Below the pieces are notes generated by a model that worked only from the letters and a program-made list of their open reading frames with translations, ran no database searches and was not told the origin of the DNA. From DATAEK01 sp036258055 (GTDB taxonomy: Bacteria > Acidobacteriota > Vicinamibacteria > Vicinamibacterales > 2-12-FULL-66-21), in contig DATAEK010000204.1 in NCBI GenBank assembly GCA_036258055.1, positions 1 to 9,035 of the forward strand: DNA of 9,035 nucleotides, given 5' to 3'. This document shows positions 1 to 6,587 of the stretch, piece by piece. The position numbers and the translations under genes are program-made. Positions within the stretch are counted from its first letter, which is position 1, and the number at the start of each line of letters is the position of its first letter.

Positions 1-2811
1 CTACCCAACCCCCATACCCATCGCCGCCGGTGGCGGCTCCATCGGCTGCGCGCCCTCGCCTTCGCCCGCGAGCCGGCGCTTCGCCTTCTTCACGTAGTCG
101 CGGAGGAGCGGATCGTTCTGGTCGTCGAGCCGGTCCAGCTCGTCTGACAGCCCCTTGATCTGCAGCGCTCCCACCGCGTAGACCGCGCACGATCGCAGCC
201 ACGTGTCCTCGCTCGCGAGGAGCGTCGCCACGGCCTGCTCGGGTGTCTCGAGCGGCGCTCCCACCAGGCGGTTGGCCAGCGCGATCCGCTGGTCGATCGT
301 CACCGAGCTGTCGAGCACCGGCACCAGGACCTGCCGCAGTTCCGGCCTGAGGATGTTGTCCAGGAACTCGAGCGCGTTCGAGCGGACGACAGAGTTCGAG
401 GACTGCACGCCGATGTACGCGTCGTGCAGTCCGGCGTGCGGAAAGAGCAACGCCATCAGCCGGAAGATCCGCTCCAGCTCCTGGTTCATCGAATGCTGCA
501 TCGCCTGCACCACCGGATCGGTCGGGGGCAGCTGCGCGCGCAGAGGACCGAGCACCTGGTAGGACCGGTAGTGCCCCGCGATTTCGGCGGCGAGCAGCAG
601 CTCGAGGGTGTTCGTTTTGAGGCGGACGTCGGGGTGAATCACGCGAAGCTTGTTGAGCGAGGTGATCACCCGGTGCCGGAGCGTCACGTCGGAGTGCAGC
701 AGGCTGTCGATGAGGACCTGCTCCGCTTCGACCGTGCCAATCCGGACCAGAACGGATGGCAGCTCACGGCGCACTTCGAGGTCGGAGCGCTCGTCGGCGA
801 GCCGCGTCTCGATCTCCGGGATGATCGCGTTCCCGAAGCGCGCGAGCGCTCCGGTCGCCTCGTCGGTCAGCTCGGGACGCTCGAGCGCCGACAGGAGCGG
901 CTCGATCGTGTCGTCGCGGACGACGGTGCGGGCCGCCCGCACCGCTTCGAGCGCGACAGTCGCGTCCGCATCTTTGATCAATGTCCCGAGCAGATCGCTG
1001 AAGGCGTCAGGCACCAGCGCGATCAGCCGGGCGGCCTCCGCCCGTTCGCGCGCGCTCGGCGAATGGACCATGCTCTCGAGAATTGCCCGCGCCGCGACGG
1101 TGTTCTGCTGCCGCCCGGGAGACGCGAGGAACGCGGCCATCCCCGCACGGATCGAGAAGTCCTCGAAGTCGCCGAGCTGCTCGATCTGCGCGAGGGGATC
1201 CACCCCCATCTCGCGCGACAGGTACAGCAGCGCCTCGGTGCGGACCCCGAGATCGGGGTCGTGCAGGAGCGTCACCGCCTCGGCGCCAATCTCGCGATCC
1301 CCGGCCGCCGAGAGCAGCGACATCGCCCGCCGCCGGATGTCCGCCTCAGGGTGCTCGAGCAACCTCCGCAGCGGGAGATGCCAGGTCCTCGAGCGCTGCA
1401 CCTCGAGCAGCCCGAGCGCATACCGGACATCGGCCGGATCGCCCGCATCCAGCTTCGACCGCAGCGCGTCCATCGCCGACCGTTCGACGACCGAGGTCGA
1501 CGATCGCTCGGTGTCCATCCGGTGGCGATGGATGCTGTCCTGGATCGTGCGCACGTATTCCTTGCGCAGGCGCCAGGCGATCGTCACCCACACCGAGACC
1601 AGGGCGACGTTCAGCACCGCCGTGCCGCGCAGGTCGAGCCCGAGCCCGGGGAGAAAGAAGAAGCCTTTCGTGACCAGGCCGTACACGACCGCGCCGAGCG
1701 CGTCGGCAATCCGGGTGACGACGATGTCGATGGCGTTCTTGACGTGAATGCGCTGGCCCTGCGGTATTGGCAGGTAGAGGAGCTCGTAGGTCGGACGGTC
1801 GACCGAGTAATGCAGGCCCTGATCGAAGCTGTTGGTGACGAGCACCGACAGGAAACCGGGAATCAGCACGATCAGCGCCGACCCGAGCCCGAGCGAGATG
1901 GGCAGCGCCAGAATCGTGACGGCCAGGCCGAAGCGGCGAAGCGCCTGGCTGGCGACGAAGAGTTGCAACAGGAAGCTGACCGACCCGAGCACGAAATTGA
2001 AGGTGCCGTTGAAGCTGGTGATCGCGTTGGCGTTGTCGCCGAAGTAATCCTTGACGACGACATTCAGCTGGAGGCCGGTCCACTGCGTGACGATCGAGAC
2101 CAGGAGCACGAGGATCGCCATGTGCCGGAGGTAGGGGGTGGCGGCGATCTCTCTCAGCGTCTCCCGCAGCGGCCGGTTGCGCGACCGCCCGGCGCGGGAA
2201 TGGCCGCGCCGCTGAATCTTCATGTTGGCGACCACGACCACGACCGCCGCGATGAGGATCAGCGCGGCCAGCACCAGCATCAGGTTGATGGCGCCGCCAA
2301 TCGGGCGGACGAGAAATCGCGCCAGGAGGCCGCCGGCAATGGCGCCGAACGACGCGCCCGAGCCGATCAACCCGAACAGCCGCTTGGCCTGGCGGGTATC
2401 GAGGAGCTGGTTCGCGAAGCTCCAGACCTGCACCGTCGTGATCACGCCGAAACAGTTCACCCAGACGTAGAACAATCCGGTCAGCAGGAAAAAGGGACGG
2501 AACGTAAACGCCCACCAGAACGCCAGGACGTTGAGGCTGAAAAACACCAGCGTCCAGACGGCGATCCAGCGCAGCCCCACCCGGGCGGCGATCGCGTTGT
2601 AGGCCGGTACGAAGAGCGACAGGACGGCCGGCACGGCGGCGTAGACGTAAACCAGCGCGTACGGGCCGTACTCCGTCAGATAGAGACCGCTGCGAATGGC
2701 TTTGGCGAGCAGGAACGACGCGAGGACCCAGGCGATATAAAGGAAGGAAAGAAGGACCGGCCAGCCTTCGCCCATACGGATGTCGAAGAACTGGCGCAGC
2801 CGGGCAACCAT
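1..2811 (-). CDS. Npt/Tlc-like (ATP/ADP translocase-type, MFS-fold) membrane protein fused to HEAT repeats
   Basis: Complete 936-residue protein; the stop codon is the complement of the first three bases of the window. Residues about 15-415 contain some twelve hydrophobic segments (for example 17-37, 50-72, 81-100, 145-165, 172-196, 229-250, 268-288, 295-318, 396-413). Family-type motifs are AKAIRSGLYLTEYG (36-49), DTRQAKRLFGLIGSG (138-152) after TM4, and HYSVDRPTYELLYLPIP (334-350) before TM11. These resemble the nucleotide-transporter (Npt/Tlc) branch related to rickettsial and chlamydial ATP/ADP exchangers. Residues about 450-910 are soluble and alpha-helical with degenerate HEAT units, such as LLHDPDLGVRTEALLYL (515-531) and LLHSDVTLRHRVITSL (704-719). 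The tail (918-936) is Pro/Met/Gly-rich. Between TM6 and TM7 lies a strongly basic loop (about 200-221). The start at 2811 places a short cytosolic stretch before TM1; I see no convincing Shine-Dalgarno. The gene diverges from its paralogue at 2861. Domain assignment is fairly sure. The substrate is unknown, and nucleotide transport is only a family-based guess. Confidence 0.85.
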   Translation of the reverse strand: MVARLRQFFDIRMGEGWPVLLSFLYIAWVLASFLLAKAIRSGLYLTEYGPYALVYVYAAVPAVLSLFVPAYNAIAARVGLRWIAVWTLVFFSLNVLAFWWAFTFRPFFLLTGLFYVWVNCFGVITTVQVWSFANQLLDTRQAKRLFGLIGSGASFGAIAGGLLARFLVRPIGGAINLMLVLAALILIAAVVVVVANMKIQRRGHSRAGRSRNRPLRETLREIAATPYLRHMAILVLLVSIVTQWTGLQLNVVVKDYFGDNANAITSFNGTFNFVLGSVSFLLQLFVASQALRRFGLAVTILALPISLGLGSALIVLIPGFLSVLVTNSFDQGLHYSVDRPTYELLYLPIPQGQRIHVKNAIDIVVTRIADALGAVVYGLVTKGFFFLPGLGLDLRGTAVLNVALVSVWVTIAWRLRKEYVRTIQDSIHRHRMDTERSSTSVVERSAMDALRSKLDAGDPADVRYALGLLEVQRSRTWHLPLRRLLEHPEADIRRRAMSLLSAAGDREIGAEAVTLLHDPDLGVRTEALLYLSREMGVDPLAQIEQLGDFEDFSIRAGMAAFLASPGRQQNTVAARAILESMVHSPSARERAEAARLIALVPDAFSDLLGTLIKDADATVALEAVRAARTVVRDDTIEPLLSALERPELTDEATGALARFGNAIIPEIETRLADERSDLEVRRELPSVLVRIGTVEAEQVLIDSLLHSDVTLRHRVITSLNKLRVIHPDVRLKTNTLELLLAAEIAGHYRSYQVLGPLRAQLPPTDPVVQAMQHSMNQELERIFRLMALLFPHAGLHDAYIGVQSSNSVVRSNALEFLDNILRPELRQVLVPVLDSSVTIDQRIALANRLVGAPLETPEQAVATLLASEDTWLRSCAVYAVGALQIKGLSDELDRLDDQNDPLLRDYVKKAKRRLAGEGEGAQPMEPPPAAMGMGVG

Positions 2812-2860
2812 GGACGGGTCCGCAGTTTACTTCAGTTTCGGCATCGCTTAGGCTGTGCCC
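2812..2860. promoter_or_regulatory. Divergent intergenic region between the two transporter-HEAT paralogues
   Basis: This 49-bp gap must serve two genes that are read away from each other, and it is visibly less GC-rich than its flanks. On the plus strand a weak promoter-like pair can be read: TTTACT at 2826-2831 (4 of 6 matches to TTGACA) and TAGGCT at 2849-2854 (3 of 6 matches to TATAAT), 17 bp apart. If real, transcription would begin at or near the ATG at 2861, giving a leaderless or nearly leaderless message. On the minus strand TAAACT (complement of 2824-2829) is a possible -10 element, with no good -35 partner. AGG at 2850-2852, 8 bp before ATG 2861, is a weak ribosome binding site. 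The promoter calls are speculative; the short divergent gap is certain if the start sites are right. Confidence 0.4.
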
Positions 2861-5800
2861 ATGTCCCTGCAGCGGCTGCTGGCACCTCTGGTGGAGGTGC
2901 GCAAAGAAGAGGGCCTCACGGCCCTCATGATGTTCAGCTACTCGTTCCTGGCGATGACGGCGTACAACGCCATCAAGCCTCTTACCCGCTCGAAGTTCAT
3001 CTCCGATCTCGGCGCCGACAACCTGCCGTACGTACTGCTCGCGGCCGGTTTCATCATCGGCATCCTGATGACGGGATACGCCTGGCTGATGTCGCGGCTG
3101 CCGAAGCGCTGGGCGCTGCCGGCGACGCAGGTCGGCATGGCCGGAATGCTCCTGCTGTTCTGGTTTCTCTTCCAGACGAGCGGCGTGTGGGTCTCCATCA
3201 CCTTTTACCTGGCGGGTCTCATTCTCGGCGTTCTCCTCATCAGTCAGTTCTGGACCCTGGCGAATCTCGTGTACGACCCGCGGCAGGCGAAGCGGCTGTT
3301 CGGGTTCGTGGGGGGAGGCGCTCCCCTCGGCGGCGTCGCCGGGTCGGCGCTGGCGTCGTACGCCAAAGAGATTGGGTCAACCAATCTGCTGCTGCCAAGC
3401 GCGCTGCTGATGGGCATCTGCGCCGTGCTCGTCACGCTCATCATCGGCCGGGAAAAGCTGGGCGATGACGTCGAGATCGGCCCGAAGTCCGAAAAAGGCG
3501 TCGGCGCGGGCGAAGCGTTCGCGCTGCTGCGGCAATCGCGACACCTGCAGATCATCGCGCTCGTGATCAGCTTCGCGGCGGTCGGCGCGGCGATTATCGA
3601 ACAGCAGTTGAACATGGCCGCGGCCGCCGCAAAAGGCGCCAGCTCCACCGACTCGATTACGGCCTTTCTCGCGCAGGTCGGATTGTGGACGTCGTCGATC
3701 GGCTTCGTCATCCAGGTGTGGCTGACGAGCAAGATCCACCGTTACCTCGGCATCGGCTTCGCGCTGATGATCCTGCCGGTCAGCCTCGGATCGACGGCGA
3801 TCATCATGCTCTTGAACGCGGCGCTGTGGGCCCCGGGGATCGCGCGCGTCCTCGACCAGTCGCTGCGCTACACCGTCGACAAGACGACCAGAGAGATCCT
3901 GTTCCTGCCGCTGCCGGGCGACATCAAGCTGAAGGCCAAGTCGTTCGTCGACGTGACGGTCGATCGCGCCGCGAAAGCCGGGGGTGCGCTGCTGCTGCTC
4001 CTGCTCGTGAAACCGTGGGGGCTTCACCTCGACTGGCAGCACCTCAGTTACGCGAGCCTGGCGGTCACGATGCTGTGGATCGTGATGGCCCTCAGGGCGC
4101 GGCGCGGCTACCTGATGGCGTTTCGCTCCAGCATCGAGCGCCGCGACCTCGCGCCAACGGAAGTGCGCCTGAGCGGCGGCGATCTCTCGACGATCGAAAC
4201 GCTCGTCGAAGAGCTCGCGCAGCCGGAGCCCAGCCGGGTGATCTACGCGATCGACGTGCTGGAGTCGCTCGACAAGCGCAACCTCGTCACCCCGCTCCTG
4301 CTCTATCACGGTTCCCCGGCCGTCCGAATGCGGGCCCTTGCCGCGCTCGGCGCCGTCCGAAGCGACATCGCGGAGCAGTGGGTGCCTCAGATTCGCCGGC
4401 TGCTCGGCGATCCGGACCCGGGCGTCCGTGCCGCGGCCATCGGGTCGCTCGTGACCATCAGCCGCGAAGACGCCGCCTCGCTGGCGCGGCCGATGCTCGG
4501 CGATCCCGATCCGCGCATCCGGGTCACGGCCACCGTGGCGCTCGCGGCCAGCAAGAAATCGACCGACATCGATCTCGCCGAGGCGTCGTTGCTCAGCCTG
4601 TCGAATGCGACGGGCGAACCCGGGCGCGCCATCAGACGCGACATCGCCGCCGCCGTGCGTCAGATCGGCAACCCGAGATTCCGGCCGCTGTTGATCCCGC
4701 TCTTGTACGATGCCGCGCCGGAAGTCGCCGACGAGGCCATGGAGAGCGTGCACGCGTCAGCCACCCACGACTTCGTCTTTGTGCCCACCCTGGTGGCGCT
4801 GCTCAGGAACCGCCGGCTCAAGGGACGCGCCCGCCTGGCCCTCGCTGGCTACGGCGAACCCATCGTCGACACCCTCGCGCACTTCATGCGGGAACCCGAC
4901 GAGGACATCTGGGTCAGACGGCACATCCCGGCGACGCTCGCGCTGATCCCGTCGCAGAAGACCGTGGACGTGCTGGTTGCTGCGCTGCAGGAGCGTGACG
5001 GGTTCCTGCGCTACAAGGTCATCACGGCGCTCGAGCGCCTCCGGCGTGACCACGACAACCTCACCTTCCCGAAGGAGACAATCGAAGCGCTCACGGTGTC
5101 CGAAAGCCGCCAGTACTTCAACTACCTGTCGCTGTCCGACAACCTCTTCGGCAAGAAACAGCTCGACCAGGGATCGCTCCTGGGCGACGCCCTCCGCCAG
5201 AAGATGGCGCGCTCGAAGAACCGGATCTACCTGCTGCTGTCGCTCCTGTATCCGTGGCGCGATGTGGCCGCCGCGCGGTGGACGCTCGAACGCGGCGACA
5301 CGCGCAGCCGTGCGAGCGCGTCGGAGTACCTCGACAACATCCTGAGCGGGCAGCTGCGCAAGCGCATCATGCCCGTGCTCGAGGACCTGCCCATCGACGA
5401 GAAGGTACGCCGCGCCAACGTGCTGCTCAAAACGCGGCCGCGCGACGTCGAGGAAACGCTCCTGCACCTGATCAACGACGACGACCAGGTGGTGGCGGCA
5501 GCGGCGATCGACCTGGCTCGCCAGCAGAAGATCTGGAATCTGGCCGACGACATCGAGCACGTGCTCGAGCATCGCGATGTCCGCGACTGGTACGTCTTCG
5601 AGGCGGCGTCGTGGGCGCTCGCGGAGCAGCGCATGCCGGCCGAACGGCGTCGCGAGCTGTGGCTCGAGCCACTGCCGGCGGCGGAGCTGGCGGGACGCCT
5701 CCGGACGCTGCCCCTGTTCGCGTCGGTCAGCGTGGACGAGATCTTCCGTATCGCCGGCGCCTCGCGCCAGACCCGCCACGAACTGGGAACCGTGCTGCTG

Positions 5801-6550
5801 ACCGAAGGCGAAGTTCCCGCCACGACCCACCTGCTGCTCGACGGCCGCGTCACCGCGTCGAGCCGAACCGGTGGACCGCGATCGATCGATCCGCCGGCGG
5901 CGCTCGGCTTCGACGAGGCGCTGCAGGGACTGCCGATGCGCGAAACGGTGAAGACGAACGATCTCGCCGTCACGCTCGCGCTGTCGGCCGACGAGCTGCG
6001 CACGCTGCTCTCCGACAACACGGATCTCGTGAGCGGCCTCTTCGCGACGCTGGCCGACGGCAACACGCGCGCCGCCGCCCTGGTCATATCGACGGGCGCA
6101 GCCGCGCAGCTCACGCAGCTGGCCGGCCGCGGGCTGACGCCGGTCGAAAAGGTCCTGGCGCTTCAGCAGGTCCCGATCTTCTCGAGAGTGGCGGCCGACG
6201 AAATGCTCGCGCTCGCTCCCGTGGTCCGCACGGTGGAGATGAAGACCGGGGTCCGCCTGTTCGAGGCGTCCGCCGCGCCGGCCATGTGGCTGATCCTCTC
6301 GGGCGAGCTCTCGATCGAAGGCACGCACGACGGCGGCGTCTCAACCGTCCGCGCCGGCGACGTCGTCGGCATGTGGCAGCTGCTCGCGGGTCAGCCGCCC
6401 GGCGCGAACGCCGACGTCGTACAGCCTGGCATTGCCCTGCGACTCGACGCCTCCGATCTGTTCGATCGGCTCGAAGATCGTCCGGCGCTCCTCCAGCAGA
6501 TGTTCACGGCCGTGTTCAGCAGCGGCGCGCCCGTGCGCGCGGTTGCCTGA
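2861..6550 (+). CDS. Npt/Tlc-like (MFS-fold) transporter core + HEAT repeats + two cyclic-nucleotide-binding-like domains
   Basis: Complete protein of 1229 residues from ATG 2861. A GTG two codons upstream (2855) is possible but sits only 2 bp from the weak AGG, so ATG is preferred. Residues about 20-412 form a polytopic core of about twelve helices with the Npt/Tlc-like motif KPLTRSKFISDLGADNLPYV (39-58), DPRQAKRLFGFVGGG (139-153), and RYTVDKTTREILFLPLP (336-352). Residues about 440-930 are HEAT/PBS-lyase-type repeats; the clearest are LLGDPDPGVRAAAIGSL (514-530) and MLGDPDPRIRVTATVAL (545-561). Residues about 947-1060 and 1103-1210 are two cyclic-nucleotide-binding-like beta-roll domains, each opening with a PLF/PIF helix (PLFASVSVDEIF at 951-962, PIFSRVAADEM at 1105-1115). 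No helix-turn-helix follows, so this is not a Crp-type regulator. The first domain keeps a partial phosphate-binding cassette (LPMRETV, R1027); the second has lost the arginine. Likely role: an inner-membrane transporter or membrane-anchored scaffold with a cytosolic sensory tail. Substrate and ligand are unknown. Confidence 0.87.
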   Translation: MSLQRLLAPLVEVRKEEGLTALMMFSYSFLAMTAYNAIKPLTRSKFISDLGADNLPYVLLAAGFIIGILMTGYAWLMSRLPKRWALPATQVGMAGMLLLFWFLFQTSGVWVSITFYLAGLILGVLLISQFWTLANLVYDPRQAKRLFGFVGGGAPLGGVAGSALASYAKEIGSTNLLLPSALLMGICAVLVTLIIGREKLGDDVEIGPKSEKGVGAGEAFALLRQSRHLQIIALVISFAAVGAAIIEQQLNMAAAAAKGASSTDSITAFLAQVGLWTSSIGFVIQVWLTSKIHRYLGIGFALMILPVSLGSTAIIMLLNAALWAPGIARVLDQSLRYTVDKTTREILFLPLPGDIKLKAKSFVDVTVDRAAKAGGALLLLLLVKPWGLHLDWQHLSYASLAVTMLWIVMALRARRGYLMAFRSSIERRDLAPTEVRLSGGDLSTIETLVEELAQPEPSRVIYAIDVLESLDKRNLVTPLLLYHGSPAVRMRALAALGAVRSDIAEQWVPQIRRLLGDPDPGVRAAAIGSLVTISREDAASLARPMLGDPDPRIRVTATVALAASKKSTDIDLAEASLLSLSNATGEPGRAIRRDIAAAVRQIGNPRFRPLLIPLLYDAAPEVADEAMESVHASATHDFVFVPTLVALLRNRRLKGRARLALAGYGEPIVDTLAHFMREPDEDIWVRRHIPATLALIPSQKTVDVLVAALQERDGFLRYKVITALERLRRDHDNLTFPKETIEALTVSESRQYFNYLSLSDNLFGKKQLDQGSLLGDALRQKMARSKNRIYLLLSLLYPWRDVAAARWTLERGDTRSRASASEYLDNILSGQLRKRIMPVLEDLPIDEKVRRANVLLKTRPRDVEETLLHLINDDDQVVAAAAIDLARQQKIWNLADDIEHVLEHRDVRDWYVFEAASWALAEQRMPAERRRELWLEPLPAAELAGRLRTLPLFASVSVDEIFRIAGASRQTRHELGTVLLTEGEVPATTHLLLDGRVTASSRTGGPRSIDPPAALGFDEALQGLPMRETVKTNDLAVTLALSADELRTLLSDNTDLVSGLFATLADGNTRAAALVISTGAAAQLTQLAGRGLTPVEKVLALQQVPIFSRVAADEMLALAPVVRTVEMKTGVRLFEASAAPAMWLILSGELSIEGTHDGGVSTVRAGDVVGMWQLLAGQPPGANADVVQPGIALRLDASDLFDRLEDRPALLQQMFTAVFSSGAPVRAVA

Positions 6551-6552
6551 TC

Positions 6553-6566
6553 GCGGCCGCGGCCGC
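6553..6566. repeat. 14-bp perfect GC palindrome in the gap between the transporter and peptidase genes
   Basis: GCGGCCGCGGCCGC reads the same on both strands and contains two overlapping GCGGCCGC octamers. It lies 3 bp after the transporter stop codon and 21 bp before the peptidase start codon. It has no spacer to form a loop and no T-tract after it, so an intrinsic terminator is unlikely. It may simply reflect high GC content. Confidence 0.45.
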
Positions 6567-6576
6567 CCAGTCAACC

Positions 6577-6580
6577 GGAG
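6577..6580 (+). promoter_or_regulatory. Ribosome binding site of the M14 peptidase gene
   Basis: GGAG lies 7 bp upstream of ATG 6588. It is the best Shine-Dalgarno in the window and fixes the peptidase start. Because it lies only 27 bp after the preceding stop codon, with no visible terminator between, it supports translation from a message shared with the upstream transporter gene. Confidence 0.7.
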
Positions 6581-6587
6581 TTCACGC

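Noticed and set aside
2855..2857. GTG as start codon of the second transporter gene
   Set aside because: It is only 2 bp from the sole AGG candidate ribosome binding site, whereas ATG at 2861 is 8 bp away. The difference is two residues.
424..3468. Plus-strand open frame of 1014 codons antisense to the first transporter gene and running into the second
   Set aside because: Its product is a low-complexity Arg/Asp/Glu/Gln/His/Pro-rich string with no domain. It overlaps two recognisable genes in full and is explained by absence of stops in GC-rich DNA.
3377..6328. Long minus-strand open frames (3377-4753 and 4757-6328) opposite the second transporter gene
   Set aside because: Compositionally biased Arg/Glu/His-rich translations with no recognisable motif. 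The plus-strand frame has clear membrane helices, HEAT units and cNMP-like domains.
5693..6547. Separate Crp/Fnr-type regulator gene at the end of the second transporter
   Set aside because: The cNMP-like domains are in frame with the transporter, with no internal stop, and no helix-turn-helix follows.
6553..6566. Intrinsic terminator between the transporter and peptidase genes
   Set aside because: The palindrome has no loop and no T-tract follows it, so it is unlikely to stop transcription.
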